Shown: positions 1 to 8,529, counted from the stretch's first letter. The stretch: 64,000 bases of DNA from Bacillus sp. RO1 (GCF_012524115.1 NZ_JAAZWB010000077.1:62001-126000), one strand, 5' to 3'. Program-made: numbers and translations. The notes: a model not told the origin generated them from the letters alone.

Positions 1-563
1 CCGAAACCATCTTCGGATTCGTTCTTGGAACACTCATTGGAACGATCATGGCTGCCATCCTTTGGTGGTCGCCGATGATTTCTAGAGTGCTTGAGCCTTA
101 TTTAGTCATTTTGAATGCAATGCCAAAAGTAGCCCTTGGCCCTATTTTAATTGTGGCCATCGGTCCTAATATGGGATCAATCATTACAATGGGCGCTATT
201 ATTTCCGTCATCATCACGACCATTGTGGTTTATACTGCCTTTAAAGAAGTAGATGATAACTATCTAAAAGTTCTAAGGACCTTCGGAGCCACCCGCAGGC
301 AACTTTTCCAGCAAGCAGTCCTCCCAGCGTCCTATCCTACTATTATTTCTACCCTTAAAGTAAACGTAGGCTTGGCATGGGTTGGGGTCATTGTAGGTGA
401 ATTTCTGGTCAGCTCTAAAGGACTTGGCTATATGATTATCTATGGCTTTCAAGTATTTAACTTCACTCTTGTACTACTCAGTTTGTTGATTATCGCAGTA
501 TTTGCAACAATAATGTACCAATTGGTGGAATATCTCGAGAAGAAGTTAGTGAAACATACGTAA
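1..563 (+). CDS. ABC transporter permease, 5' truncated (YtlD/SsuC-type)
   Basis: The C-terminal 186 residues of an inner-membrane permease of the nitrate/sulfonate/taurine (BPD_transp_1) type; the reading frame is open from base 3, so the gene starts outside the window. Several hydrophobic segments are visible. The cytoplasmic EAA loop that docks the ATPase is clear: [19 protein letters not shown], with the conserved G and the LP. In B. subtilis the ytlACD transporter genes precede ytkD, and ytkD is the next gene here, so this is probably ytlD. The substrate is not deducible from the permease. The family and truncation are clear; the exact orthology rests on gene order. Confidence 0.85.
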   Translation, partial: ETIFGFVLGTLIGTIMAAILWWSPMISRVLEPYLVILNAMPKVALGPILIVAIGPNMGSIITMGAIISVIITTIVVYTAFKEVDDNYLKVLRTFGATRRQLFQQAVLPASYPTIISTLKVNVGLAWVGVIVGEFLVSSKGLGYMIIYGFQVFNFTLVLLSLLIIAVFATIMYQLVEYLEKKLVKHT

Positions 564-570
564 AAGCAAA

Positions 571-597
571 GAGCAACTCCTCAAATGGAGTTGCCCT
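571..597. terminator. Bidirectional terminator between ytlD-like gene and ytkD
   Basis: GCAACTCC/GGAGTTGC hairpin with a TTCTTTATTTT tract on the plus side. It lies between convergent genes and overlaps the stop codon of ytkD. Confidence 0.8.
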
Positions 598-1054
598 TCT
601 TTATTTTATCAAGACAATGCGTCAGAACGTCGTCTTTCATAATAAAACTAAATCGATTGTCTTTTCTTATGTTACCTGGTATCTCCTTCAGGAGAACAGG
701 ACCATTCGTTTCAAAGTATGTAGACTGTTTTTCTAACTTATCGATTACTGCAAAATATACATTTTTAACAATAACTTTTTCTCTTCCATCCACTTTATAC
801 TGCCCTATGTATTTCAACTGGGACACCTGTCCACCTGTCTCTTCCCTTACTTCTCTAATCGCCCCTTGGTCAGCGGTTTCCCCATCTTCTACTTTTCCAC
901 CTGGAAACTCCATTCCCCTGTTCTTATGACTGGTCAACAGCCACTGATCCTGGTAACGACAAATTACCCAGACGTGTTTGGGGTCTCGAGAAAAAGGATG
1001 GTCTTCAAAGGATAACATCACTCGGTTGTTATAAATATCTTCAAACTCATACAT
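581..1054 (-). CDS. ytkD: Nudix hydrolase YtkD (8-oxo-dGTPase type)
   Basis: 157-residue Nudix hydrolase. The Nudix box spans residues 52-75, from GGKVEDGE to REVREETGG, with all the conserved Gly, Glu and Arg positions that bind the metal and diphosphate. YtkD of B. subtilis is the same size and hydrolyses oxidised purine nucleotides such as 8-oxo-dGTP, sanitising the nucleotide pool. Neighbours on both sides (ytlD-like, YtkC-like, dps) match the B. subtilis order. The start is preceded by TTGGAG about 11 bases upstream. Convergent with the permease and sharing its terminator. Confidence 0.88.
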   Translation of the reverse strand: MYEFEDIYNNRVMLSFEDHPFSRDPKHVWVICRYQDQWLLTSHKNRGMEFPGGKVEDGETADQGAIREVREETGGQVSQLKYIGQYKVDGREKVIVKNVYFAVIDKLEKQSTYFETNGPVLLKEIPGNIRKDNRFSFIMKDDVLTHCLDKIKKGNSI

Positions 1055-1159
1055 ACTATCGAAACTCCAATATCTCTTTTTTCTTATTTATCTTATCATA
1101 GTAGCATCGAAAATGTGAGAGTCAAGTACCTTATTTAGACCATCATGGATAAAAAACTT

Positions 1160-1480
1160 TTATTCGATTAAATCATCCATTAATCCCTGATCTTTAATAT
1201 GAGTCTTCGTTGCTTCATCCCCAAGCTCATAAATCATCTTGAACGCCTGTTGCAATCCGTTATCATATGCATCATTTGTTTTGTCAAAATGATATTGTAC
1301 ATAAGGTATGTGGGCCCGCCAAAAACCCTGCCAATCAGAAGAATAATTTTGATCGAAAATTTCCCTTAAATGGGTTATTTCATCATCTGTTGCCTGTATC
1401 TGATAGTCCCAAGAAGATGCTGTACTCACTTGTGAAATTGATCCCTCTGCTAGTGAAATGTAGTACGTTTTACGCTCCAT
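1160..1480 (-). CDS. Conserved Bacillaceae protein of unknown function (106 aa)
   Basis: A small soluble, acidic protein beginning MERKTYYISL, with a good ribosome site (AAAGGGTG). It has no membrane segment or signal peptide. It has aromatic and His-rich segments in the middle (WQGFWRAHIPY, QYHFDK) and a helical C-terminus. I recognise the pattern as a small Bacillus family, sometimes labelled hydrolase without evidence, but cannot assign a function. It stands alone between ytkD and the holin gene. Confidence 0.6.
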   Translation of the reverse strand: MERKTYYISLAEGSISQVSTASSWDYQIQATDDEITHLREIFDQNYSSDWQGFWRAHIPYVQYHFDKTNDAYDNGLQQAFKMIYELGDEATKTHIKDQGLMDDLIE

Positions 1481-1553
1481 GTATCTTCACCCTTTCCAGT
1501 ATCTTCTCTTATTTTCACACAAAATCCCTGCTTTATTCTTTTAGATTTGATTG

Positions 1554-1952
1554 TTACGGATCCGCCTTTTTCTTAATGGCATCAATAACTTTTTTCAAGA
1601 TGTTCGGTATTGGTACACCCAAACGTGACGCATTTTCCATAATGGAAATAAACTCATTGACCAAATAAAATAAAATCGTAACGTCTTTAATTAAATTAGT
1701 ACCTAAAATAATGTCCAAGACATGCGCAATGCTTACTAATGCAAATATAAATACCTTTTGTGCGATACCCTTAAAACCCACTCGACTCGACAGGCGCTTT
1801 TCAACAAATGCCGCCATAATTCCTGTTAAATAATCCACGACAACAAACATAATTAAAAACATTAATAGTGAACTAAAGCCTCCGTAAAAAAAAGAGGCCA
1901 TGGAACCCACTAATGACGCGATCCCAAAACAAATTAAATTGTACTTGTCCAT
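1554..1952 (-). CDS. ytkC: Phage-type holin family protein (YtkC-like)
   Basis: 132 residues with three to four hydrophobic segments and the toxin-secretion/phage-lysis holin pattern (FVVVDYLTGIMAAF followed by SSRVGFKGIAQK, ending in a lysine-rich tail). The frame is open further upstream to 2072. The start at 1952 is preferred because it follows a GGGGG ribosome site 7 bases away and the upstream extension is not conserved-looking. B. subtilis YtkC lies at the same place between ytkD and dps. No endolysin or other phage gene is nearby, so this is a resident chromosomal gene, not a prophage remnant. Confidence 0.78.
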   Translation of the reverse strand: MDKYNLICFGIASLVGSMASFFYGGFSSLLMFLIMFVVVDYLTGIMAAFVEKRLSSRVGFKGIAQKVFIFALVSIAHVLDIILGTNLIKDVTILFYLVNEFISIMENASRLGVPIPNILKKVIDAIKKKADP

Positions 1953-2099
1953 GACAAATCCCCCTGCATCCTCACTTATTTCTATAATCCATATTATGCA
2001 AAATACTAATAGCCCGTTACGAAATAGTAGGGTTTTGTGTATGAACTTTTCAAATTGGAGGAAACTAATCATTATTTTACTAGAGGAGATAGAAAATAT

Positions 2100-2336
2100 A
2101 TGAAATCATTTGAAACGTTCGTAAACAAATATCATAAAAAATGGATACGGGATGATGAAGATATTGATGCAGTTGCGTACTCTATCGTAAACAGTTTTAC
2201 AAGAGAGCAATGCATCGATCTTTTAACGGAATTATCGGATGAAGACCTCCATCAAGTGGTGGCAGAATTGGTGATGGAGCAGGTAAAAGAGTTGTTGATT
2301 AGTGGAACTAATGGGGATCAAGGTCTGCTTCATTAA
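2100..2336 (+). CDS. Small acidic protein, DUF6154-like
   Basis: 78 residues starting MKSFETF. The start at 2100 is chosen over an upstream in-frame codon at 2037 because TAGAGGAGAT lies 9 bases before it. The protein is helical and acidic, with a DDEDID segment followed by an LTELSDEDLHQVVAEL helix. This resembles small Bacillus proteins grouped as DUF6154, whose role is unknown; the match is from memory. It is divergent from the holin gene, leaving about 147 bases for two promoters. Confidence 0.6.
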   Translation: MKSFETFVNKYHKKWIRDDEDIDAVAYSIVNSFTREQCIDLLTELSDEDLHQVVAELVMEQVKELLISGTNGDQGLLH

Positions 2337-2347
2337 CTTTTTTCAGA

Positions 2348-2595
2348 AAGGCTCTGTTAAAGCATATTGTTAATTTTTGCAGCAACCTAGCTGTTGATTG
2401 GAGCAATAGGCGCAGACTCCTCGAAAATGCTACGCGTTTTCTTCGTGCGATGTTTCGCTGTCAAAGCCTTCCTTGACCTGAGGGAGATAGCGTTTAGGGG
2501 ATACCCCGCAGGCACTTTTCCGAGGAGGCTCCCCAAACGCTCCTAGGAAAGCGAAGCCTAGTGAGGAAATCAACCGCGGTGTTTAACAGAGCCTT
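2348..2595 (+). repeat. Intergenic repeat copy R1 with perfect 14-bp inverted ends
   Basis: 248-bp element bounded by AAGGCTCTGTTAAA (2348-2361) and its exact reverse complement (2582-2595). It contains the family core: GTTGATTGGAGC near the left, CCCCGCAGG and CGAGGAGGCT in the middle, GGAAATCAACC on the right. It fills most of the 320-base gap between the small acidic gene and dps. It does not encode a transposase. It is the longest copy in the window. Confidence 0.75.
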
Positions 2596-2607
2596 CAGAA
2601 AAAATAA

Positions 2608-2648
2608 AGCCTGATGCAAGGACTTGGGTAAAGTTCTTGCACCAGGCT
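2608..2648 (-). terminator. dps terminator
   Basis: On the minus strand AGCCTGGTGCAAGAACTT pairs with AAGTCCTTGCATCAGGCT, followed by TTATTTTTTC. It begins immediately after the dps stop codon. Confidence 0.85.
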
Positions 2649-2656
2649 ACTTGTTT

Positions 2657-3097
2657 TTATTTTCCTAAGAATGCATGCAACATCCAATTGTGTTTCTCCA
2701 CGCTTTGGTGGATGGCAAGAAGCATATCACCAGTGGTCTCATCTCCCACTTGGTCTGCAATCTCCATGCCTTCTTTTAACTCTTCTATAAGGGTAGAGAA
2801 GTCGCTTGCAATGGATTGGACCATTTGCTCTGCCGTTTCTTTCCCTTCCGCTTCATGGATAGTGGATATCTCCAAGATCTCTTTCATCGTTCCAACTGGA
2901 GTCCCCTCAATTGCTAGTAATCGCTCTGCCAATTCATCAATATGTGTGGCAGCCTCCCCGTATAACTCTTCAAATTTCTCATGGAGTGTGAAGAATTCAG
3001 GACCTTTTACAAACCAGTGATAATTATGTAACTTGATATAAAGAACACTCCAGTTCGCTACTTGCTTATTTACTACATCCGTTAATTGTTTAGACAT
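2657..3097 (-). CDS. dps: Dps/MrgA family DNA-binding ferritin-like protein
   Basis: 146-residue mini-ferritin. Ferroxidase ligands of the Dps family are present: H27 (NYHWFVKG), H39 ([12 protein letters not shown]) and D54/E58 ([10 protein letters not shown]). Dps proteins form 12-mers that oxidise and store iron and coat DNA, protecting against peroxide. The neighbours ytkC and ytkD match B. subtilis dps. A very good sigma-B promoter lies upstream (3155-3180), in keeping with dps being a sigma-B general stress gene in B. subtilis. It is monocistronic with its own terminator. Confidence 0.95.
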   Translation of the reverse strand: MSKQLTDVVNKQVANWSVLYIKLHNYHWFVKGPEFFTLHEKFEELYGEAATHIDELAERLLAIEGTPVGTMKEILEISTIHEAEGKETAEQMVQSIASDFSTLIEELKEGMEIADQVGDETTGDMLLAIHQSVEKHNWMLHAFLGK

Positions 3098-3154
3098 TTT
3101 GTTCCATTGCCTCCTTCAAATATACCAATATAATATATAGGTAATATAGGTTAT

Positions 3155-3180
3155 TTACCCCTTATAGCGTCCCCCTAAAC
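3155..3180 (-). promoter_or_regulatory. Sigma-B promoter of dps
   Basis: Minus strand: -35 GTTTAG (3180-3175), 14-base spacer, -10 GGGTAA (3160-3155). The sigma-B consensus is GTTTAA-N12-15-GGGTAT. It lies about 58 bases upstream of the dps start, and the complete sigB operon is in the same window. Confidence 0.85.
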
Positions 3181-3263
3181 AATGGACTTATGCCTTGATT
3201 AGTTTTTGTTAGAGAGTAAAAATGATATAATAAAAATTAATTTATTCGGAGGTATACATCACC

Positions 3264-3416
3264 ATGATGACCATTTTAATCATCTGCATCATCATCGTAC
3301 TTGTCGTGCTATTTCTCACCCTTCTCTCCACCAACAAAGCCTACAAATACGAACACACCATAGACCCAATTGAAACACAAAACCAACAAGACACCGCTCA
3401 TGAGGAAAAGAAATAA
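3264..3416 (+). CDS. YtzI-like single-pass membrane micropeptide (50 aa)
   Basis: 50 residues with a GGAGG ribosome site 8-12 bases upstream. The first 22 residues are one continuous hydrophobic helix (Ile/Val/Leu rich). It is followed by a conserved-looking KAYKYEHTIDP segment and an acidic, Gln-rich tail ending EEKK. The layout and the Y-x-HTIDP motif recall the YtzI family of Bacillus, of unknown function. Starts at 3264 or 3267 (two ATGs in a row) are equally possible. It is followed directly by a 40-bp palindromic element and a terminator. Confidence 0.65.
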   Translation: MMTILIICIIIVLVVLFLTLLSTNKAYKYEHTIDPIETQNQQDTAHEEKK

Positions 3417-3422
3417 AAAAAG

Positions 3423-3470
3423 TTCCTTTAGGGGTCAGACCCCTAAAGGAATTTTGCACGAAACGTCGAA
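3423..3470 (+). repeat. GGGGTCAGACCCC element, copy 1
   Basis: TTCCTTTAGGGGTC-A-GACCCCTAAAGGAA is a perfect palindrome with 14-bp arms (3423-3451), followed by ATTTT and then ACGTCGAA (3463-3470). The palindrome core starts 32 bases before ACGTCGAA, the same spacing as the copies at 20078-20117 and 51403-51442. Placed right after the micropeptide stop codon, its hairpin could also act as a terminator. Confidence 0.75.
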
Positions 3471-3497
3471 ACCCCCGGATCGATATGCTCCGGGGGT
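3471..3497. terminator. Bidirectional terminator between YtzI-like gene and ycgQ-like gene
   Basis: ACCCCCGGA/TCCGGGGGT 9-bp arms flanked by AAA and TTTT, between convergent genes. Confidence 0.85.
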
Positions 3498-3548
3498 TTT
3501 ATTGATCTCGAATATTTGGTTATTTTCTTCCATTATTTAAATAGAAAG

Positions 3549-4553
3549 TTAATAGTATTCATAGATATATGGTGAATCTGGTTGTTCGACTTTTTCCAAG
3601 GTTTCTACTTCGACATATGGAAGGGTCCAGTTATTGTATTGAGTGGTTGTCAGGGTTCCGCTCACTTTCACCCAGTCATCGTTTTTAAGGTCCCCTGCCC
3701 CGCTCATAGTGGACAACGTCCCATAAACACTGGCATCGGCTACGCAACAAGACAATCCAAAACGCGCGACAACAAACTGGTTCTCCGTAAAGTCGGCTTC
3801 TCGGTACACAAATCCAACCATTTCAATTTTCTTTCCGACAAATTCATCAATGCTCATGTCAATGATGTTCATCATTGGAATGTATCTCTCATCATCCACG
3901 ACAATGGTGTCCATCTTAAGCATTTCAGCCTTCAATTCTTCATAATACCCTTCCGGTGGTTCTTGCAATTCAAATCCTTCCGGATGCTCTAAAGGTGCAT
4001 CCGCAAGTTGTTCGTCAATGGTCGGTGGCCCGTTTTCTTGATCCTCCATATACCCTTCAGGATCATCCAAGTAAGCTTCCGCCCTTGATGTGTCGGACTC
4101 TCCGCTTCCATCATCTGACGCAGCACCACCTGATGGACCGTCAAATGCCCCCGCCTGTTCTCGTTGTTCTACAATCATCTTAGAATTTGTAAAACCGCGC
4201 TTATCAATAATCGAGCTGTCCAAAATATTTTCCGGGAACATGAATCCTGTCACCACAGGCAACACAAACATGGAATAAATCAAAATTGATTGAATCGGAG
4301 TGGATGACTCCCCGTGGTCAAACCCACAATTACACACCAGTTCTTCTTTATTTTTAGAACCGCTACGCCAAATCTGCACAATTCCAAGAATAAACAAAGT
4401 CCCTGCTGCAAAATACATGAACGGCATCATCCTCGGTGCAATGAAATTCGTTATATTCCCAGTGGCCAGAAGTTTAAAAAACAAGAGAGTAAATCCCAGC
4501 AATATGATTCCACGCAAATAAATATGAAACCCATAATCACGATTGCTTTCCAT
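3549..4553 (-). CDS. TIGR03943/YcgQ-type membrane protein, partner of the DUF318 permease
   Basis: 334 residues: three N-terminal membrane helices, a long acidic linker rich in Gly, Asp and Glu (about 135-200), and a C-terminal soluble OB-fold-like domain. Cysteines cluster at about 72-76 (VCNCGFDHG, at the end of helix 2) and in LSCCVADA near residue 268, which could bind metal or be redox active. It follows the DUF318 permease by 18 bases, the usual two-gene arrangement of ycgR-ycgQ in B. subtilis. The pair is thought to form a membrane permease; the substrate is not established. The family assignment is firm. Confidence 0.85.
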   Translation of the reverse strand: MESNRDYGFHIYLRGIILLGFTLLFFKLLATGNITNFIAPRMMPFMYFAAGTLFILGIVQIWRSGSKNKEELVCNCGFDHGESSTPIQSILIYSMFVLPVVTGFMFPENILDSSIIDKRGFTNSKMIVEQREQAGAFDGPSGGAASDDGSGESDTSRAEAYLDDPEGYMEDQENGPPTIDEQLADAPLEHPEGFELQEPPEGYYEELKAEMLKMDTIVVDDERYIPMMNIIDMSIDEFVGKKIEMVGFVYREADFTENQFVVARFGLSCCVADASVYGTLSTMSGAGDLKNDDWVKVSGTLTTTQYNNWTLPYVEVETLEKVEQPDSPYIYEYY

Positions 4554-4571
4554 CTATAATCATCCTCTCTC

Positions 4572-5582
4572 CTACAGCACAAGTTGCTGGAAAATAAGTA
4601 TCGCGGCGAACACGACAATGGTTACAACTGCCATAAAAACAAGTACAAATTTTGTACGGAAATAGGCAAAAAGCATGAATGTATTTTTCAAATCGAGCAT
4701 CGGTCCATATACCATGAACGCTAACAACGATCCCACTGTAAAAGTTGAACCAAATGATGCGGCAACGAATGCATCCGCTTCTGAACAAAGTGAGAGTACA
4801 AATGCAAAAGCCATCATAACTGCAGGAGACAACACTTCATTCTGTCCAAGCGCCATTAATACACTGCGGTCAAGGAATGTCTGGAATAAGCTCGCGATGA
4901 ACGCACCGGCTATCAAGTATTTCCCCATATCAAAAAACTCGTCACTAGCGTGGTAGAATGTCGCTTTCCATTTATTCTGCTGAAGTGCTGGCTGCTCAAG
5001 TTCCATGTCTTGTCTGCCTTGCAATTCACTCTTCGTCCAGCGCAATTGATTTTTATTATCAAAAAGCAACAGCATCAAAAAGCCTATGACAATACACAAA
5101 ATAAAGGCAAGTCCAAATCTACCATATAAAATGGTAGGATCCCCATTAAAGGCAAAGTATGTAGAAGCTACAACTACCGGGTTAAGGATAGGTGCACCTA
5201 CAAGTAAGACCACCCCAACATGAAGCGGCATCCCTTTTTTAATTAATCTGCGAACAACAGGAATAATCGCACACTCACAAATTGGTAGAATGACCCCAAG
5301 TAACGCTGCCGGGATAATGGCACCAATCGGACTCTTTGGTAAGTATTTTTTTATTTTTTCCTCTGAGACAAATGTTTGTATCAATGCAGAGGCGAATACA
5401 CCAAGTAAAATAAACGGTATGGCTTCAATAACAATACTAAGAAAAATAGTATTTACATTCAGCCATGAGCTTGGAATATCAAGAGAGATTTCCTTGAAGT
5501 CTATAAAAAAGAATAGGTATAGGAACACTCCAATCAAGGCAAGCCCGATCAAATCCTTCAAAAGACTACTGCTTTTCCTCAT
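4572..5582 (-). CDS. DUF318 (COG0701) predicted permease, YcgR-type
   Basis: 336-residue polytopic membrane protein with about eight helices. The signature regions are present: PFILLGVFASALIQTFVSEE, LGVILPICECAIIPVVRRLIKKG with its CECAIIPV motif, and LCSEADAFVAASF near the C-terminus. These are the two repeated cores of the ArsP_1/DUF318 permeases. It is translationally close to the TIGR03943 gene downstream. An extended -10 (TGTTATAAT, minus strand, about 40 bases upstream) is a likely promoter. The Zur box at 5765-5785 lies about 185 bases upstream in the shared divergent region and may or may not act on this operon. Confidence 0.88.
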   Translation of the reverse strand: MRKSSSLLKDLIGLALIGVFLYLFFFIDFKEISLDIPSSWLNVNTIFLSIVIEAIPFILLGVFASALIQTFVSEEKIKKYLPKSPIGAIIPAALLGVILPICECAIIPVVRRLIKKGMPLHVGVVLLVGAPILNPVVVASTYFAFNGDPTILYGRFGLAFILCIVIGFLMLLLFDNKNQLRWTKSELQGRQDMELEQPALQQNKWKATFYHASDEFFDMGKYLIAGAFIASLFQTFLDRSVLMALGQNEVLSPAVMMAFAFVLSLCSEADAFVAASFGSTFTVGSLLAFMVYGPMLDLKNTFMLFAYFRTKFVLVFMAVVTIVVFAAILIFQQLVL

Positions 5583-5733
5583 TCTTCTACTCCTATCATA
5601 TTTTCTATTTTGTATTATAACATATCAAACTTTTAAAACTTTATCTTTGTTACTAGCAATATATGTCTAATCTATTAACAGTATGATAGTAAAGTATGGA
5701 AAACTAGTTTGTGTTTTTGCTTCTTGATTCCTC

Positions 5734-5761
5734 TTGCATATTCCTATACTATATGTATTAT
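5734..5761 (+). promoter_or_regulatory. Sigma-A promoter of the FAD oxidoreductase gene
   Basis: -35 TTGCAT (5734-5739), 16-base spacer, -10 TATTAT (5756-5761). The Zur box starts 4 bases after the -10, over the expected transcription start. Confidence 0.6.
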
Positions 5762-5764
5762 CAA

Positions 5765-5785
5765 TAATCGTAATGATTACTATTT
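5765..5785 (+). promoter_or_regulatory. Zur box 1
   Basis: TAATCGTAAT-G-ATTACTATTT against the B. subtilis Zur consensus AAATCGTAAT-N-ATTACGATTT; two mismatches, with TCGTAAT and ATTAC intact. It sits between the -10 and the ribosome site of the FAD oxidoreductase gene. Confidence 0.8.
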
Positions 5786-5806
5786 GCAAAAAGAGGAGTG
5801 TTTACT

Positions 5807-6979
5807 ATGCATCAATGGGTTATCATTGGTGGGGGCATTCAAGGTTTAACTGTTGCCACGTTTTTACTTAAAAAGAATAAAACTACCATTAATAAAATAA
5901 GAATAGTTGATCCAAATCCAAAACCTCTAGAAAATTGGAAGAGATGTACCTCCACCATTTCCATGCCATACTTAAGATCGCCCTCTGTGCATCATTTAGA
6001 CACAGATCCATTTAGTTTGCAGTCTTTTTCCAAAAAAGAAAAGGTCTATCAAGGAAGCAATGACTTTTACGGAAGGTATAAAAGGCCCTCTTTACATATG
6101 TTCAATGACCATTGTGATCACCTGGTCGATGATTTGGAAATAATGAAAGCTTATGTCCGATCTAAGGTCAGTAATGTAGAAAAAAGCAATGGGTATTGGA
6201 AGGTGTATCTTCAAACTGGAGAAGTGTTACAAACGGAAAAAGTAGTGATTGCCATTGGAATGAGTGATCAGTTGCATCTCCCTGAATGGGCTAGCCGTTT
6301 AAAAAAGCAACGTCCAAATTCCTTATTTCATGTTTTTGACAAAGACCTTCCTTCTTTCGAAAATATGGATGGACCGTTTGTAGTGGTCGGCGGTGGTATA
6401 ACCGCCACCCATTTAGCAATAAAACTGGCCACATTGTTTCCAGGTGAAGTGACGATGCTAAAACGTCATTCTTTTAGAGTCCATGACTTTGATAGTAATC
6501 CAGAATGGCTTGGCCCTAAAATGCGTCACCCATTTATCAAAATAAAAGATTATGAAAATAGGCGAAAAGCAATTAAATCTGCAAGGCATAAAGGCTCTAT
6601 TCCTTCTGAGTTAAGAAACAGAATTAGCCATTTAGTACGTTCAAAAAAATTAGCCATTAAGGATGGAATCATAAATGATTTTGTAGGTCAGTACAATGAT
6701 GTACAGTTGCTCCTTGAAAATGGTGAAAAAATAACAGGCGGCTCGATTCTTCTTGCAACAGGTTTTGAACAAGGACTTCCAGGTAAAGAATGGCTGGATC
6801 CTGTCATAAAACAAGAGAAGCTACCGTGCGCAAAGTGCGGATATCCTATTGTTAACCACATGTTAGAATGGGCACCAAACCTTTATGTAAGCGGCGCCCT
6901 TGCAGAACTTGAAGTTGGTCCAATCGCACGTAATATTTCTGGTGCGAGAGTAGCAGCGAACATTATATCTTCCATTTAA
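5807..6979 (+). CDS. FAD/NAD(P)-binding oxidoreductase, Zur-box controlled
   Basis: 390 residues. The N-terminal Rossmann fold GGGIQGL (about 9-15) binds FAD. A second GGGITATHLA near residue 195 is the NAD(P) site, and the late ATGFEQGLP motif is typical of flavin monooxygenases of the lysine/ornithine N-hydroxylase and YpdA-like group. A CAKCGY motif near residue 345 could bind metal or form a disulfide. The start at 5807 follows AGAGGAG by 8 bases. Transcribed alone, with a Zur box over the transcription start, so expected to be made in zinc starvation. The substrate is unknown; a role in thiol, metallophore or zinc-sparing chemistry is inference. Confidence 0.8.
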   Translation: MHQWVIIGGGIQGLTVATFLLKKNKTTINKIRIVDPNPKPLENWKRCTSTISMPYLRSPSVHHLDTDPFSLQSFSKKEKVYQGSNDFYGRYKRPSLHMFNDHCDHLVDDLEIMKAYVRSKVSNVEKSNGYWKVYLQTGEVLQTEKVVIAIGMSDQLHLPEWASRLKKQRPNSLFHVFDKDLPSFENMDGPFVVVGGGITATHLAIKLATLFPGEVTMLKRHSFRVHDFDSNPEWLGPKMRHPFIKIKDYENRRKAIKSARHKGSIPSELRNRISHLVRSKKLAIKDGIINDFVGQYNDVQLLLENGEKITGGSILLATGFEQGLPGKEWLDPVIKQEKLPCAKCGYPIVNHMLEWAPNLYVSGALAELEVGPIARNISGARVAANIISSI

Positions 6980-6983
6980 AAAA

Positions 6984-7005
6984 GGATGACCCAATCGAGT
7001 CATCC
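6984..7005. terminator. Bidirectional terminator between FAD oxidoreductase gene and luxS
   Basis: GGATGAC/GTCATCC hairpin with A-rich and CCCTTTT flanks between convergent genes. Confidence 0.8.
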
Positions 7006-7012
7006 TTCCCTT

Positions 7013-7486
7013 TTAACCGAATACTTTTTTCAAGTCTTCTTTATCCTGCTCTAACCAGAACTTCATCAAACGCTTCGCACCTTCAAGGTCATGAAGCTTT
7101 GCTTGACCGCATTGCTTTTCATTGGAAGCAGGAATCTCTTCCACTTGGATACCATCTTTTAACGTGTCTTCCATCAAATCAACAATTTCATCTACTGTCG
7201 GTTCGCCGCTTACCACTAGATAATATCCAGTTTGGCAACCCATTGGAGAAATGTCGATGATATCGAAATGGCTGTACTTTTCCGCATGTGTACGGATGTT
7301 GAATGCCAATAAATGTTCCAAAGTGTGAATGGCGTCTGGCTTCATCGCCTGTTTGTTTGGTTGGCAAAAACGAATATCATATTTATTAACAACACCGTCT
7401 GTCCCTACTTTGTGTACTCCACAATGACGAACATAAGGAGCTTTTACCGCATTATGATCTAGTTCAAAACTTTCTACTGAAGGCAT
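7013..7486 (-). CDS. luxS: S-ribosylhomocysteine lyase LuxS
   Basis: 157-residue LuxS. Metal ligands H54 and H58 (HTLEH) and C126 (KQCGQAK) and the catalytic C84 (MGCQTGYY) are at the family positions. It cleaves S-ribosylhomocysteine to homocysteine and DPD, the AI-2 precursor, within the activated methyl cycle. It needs a divalent metal, often iron in vivo. No methyl-cycle partner is adjacent; the location near dps and yidD matches the B. subtilis map. Confidence 0.97.
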   Translation of the reverse strand: MPSVESFELDHNAVKAPYVRHCGVHKVGTDGVVNKYDIRFCQPNKQAMKPDAIHTLEHLLAFNIRTHAEKYSHFDIIDISPMGCQTGYYLVVSGEPTVDEIVDLMEDTLKDGIQVEEIPASNEKQCGQAKLHDLEGAKRLMKFWLEQDKEDLKKVFG

Positions 7487-7626
7487 AATAGCACTCTCCC
7501 TTTATTTAAAAGTTATTTACAGTATAACACATATTTAATTCCAATTAAATTCATCTGATTTATACGAATTTAATAAATTTTTGGTTTCCTAAATTTTCGA
7601 TTATAATTTACTTGAGGTGACAGTAA

Positions 7627-7854
7627 ATGAAGCATGTCTTTTTATCCATCATTCGTTTTTATAGAAAATTCATTTCCCCATTAACCCCGCCAACTTGTCG
7701 ATTTTATCCAACATGCTCCCAATATGGAATGGAAGCAATTGGACGTTTTGGAGCAATCAAGGGTGGTTGGCTGACGATAAAAAGAATTCTTAAATGCCAC
7801 CCATTTCATCCTGGTGGAATTGATCATGTACCGGAAAAGAAAGAAAAAGTTTAA
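7627..7854 (+). CDS. yidD: Membrane protein insertion efficiency factor YidD
   Basis: 75 residues with the full YidD signature: [28 protein letters not shown], then [28 protein letters not shown]. The three Cys positions and the N-terminal amphipathic helix are those of the family (B. subtilis YtjA), which assists membrane protein insertion by YidC. A GAGGTGA ribosome site lies just upstream. The 3' end overlaps the end of the convergent carbonic anhydrase gene by 4 bases. Confidence 0.95.
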   Translation: MKHVFLSIIRFYRKFISPLTPPTCRFYPTCSQYGMEAIGRFGAIKGGWLTIKRILKCHPFHPGGIDHVPEKKEKV

Positions 7855-8417
7855 TTATGTTCATACCCGTTCACAACAAGATCCAGCTTTCCTGTGTGTG
7901 GATCAATGACCAATCCATGCACAGGTACCCCATCTGGCATTAGTGGATGATTTGCAATCATTTCCACGCTCTCACGGACGCTTTCCTCCACACTGTCAAA
8001 TCCTTTTAAGAAACCTGCTACATCAATGCCCGCATATTTCAAATCATCAATAGTTTCTTTTGTTACTCCCCTTGCTTCCATCTTTTCACGCATGCCTTCT
8101 GGATTGATTTTTCCCATTCCGCAATCGTGATGTCCTACAACCAACACTTCATCTGCTTGTAGTTCAAACACGGCAACCAAGATACTTCTCATAATACTTC
8201 CAAACGGATGCGATACAATTGCTCCAGCATTTTTAACAATTTTCATATCTCCATGCTTAAGATTCATCGCCTTAGGTAACAGATCCATCAGCCTTGTATC
8301 CATGCAAGATAGGACTACTAATTTTTTGTCAGGAAATTTAGTCGTCTGATATTGAATATACTCCTCTTTTTCTACAAATCCCGAATTGTGTTCTAAAATT
8401 TCATCCAGTAATTTCAT
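7851..8417 (-). CDS. Beta-class carbonic anhydrase (YtiB-type)
   Basis: 188 residues. Zinc ligands C38 (in SCMDTRL, with the D40/R42 dyad), H96 and C99 (GHHDCGMG) are all present. It reversibly hydrates CO2 to bicarbonate in the cytoplasm. Short type, matching B. subtilis YtiB in size and position. It is divergent from zagA: the intervening 167 bases hold the zagA promoter and Zur box 2, so this zinc enzyme shares a control region with a zinc-starvation gene. Control of this direction by Zur is not shown. Confidence 0.92.
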   Translation of the reverse strand: MKLLDEILEHNSGFVEKEEYIQYQTTKFPDKKLVVLSCMDTRLMDLLPKAMNLKHGDMKIVKNAGAIVSHPFGSIMRSILVAVFELQADEVLVVGHHDCGMGKINPEGMREKMEARGVTKETIDDLKYAGIDVAGFLKGFDSVEESVRESVEMIANHPLMPDGVPVHGLVIDPHTGKLDLVVNGYEHN

Positions 8418-8500
8418 CTTTTTTCCCTCTTTCTGAATAATAGTTTAGATTCCCTTCTTTCAATATGACAAACTCAAAACAAAATGACAATAAAAATAGC

Positions 8501-8529
8501 TTGTTTTCTTTTTATGTTTTTAGTACTAT
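8501..8529 (+). promoter_or_regulatory. zagA promoter
   Basis: -35 TTGTTT (8501-8506), 17-base spacer, -10 TACTAT (8524-8529). Zur box 2 begins 10 bases downstream. Confidence 0.55.

Noticed and set aside
1554-1952. Prophage remnant around the holin gene
   Set aside because: No endolysin, structural or integrase genes; the holin is a resident gene at its B. subtilis position.
7487-7626. SAM-type riboswitch upstream of luxS
   Set aside because: The leader is short and AT rich, with no S-box helices or terminator pair.
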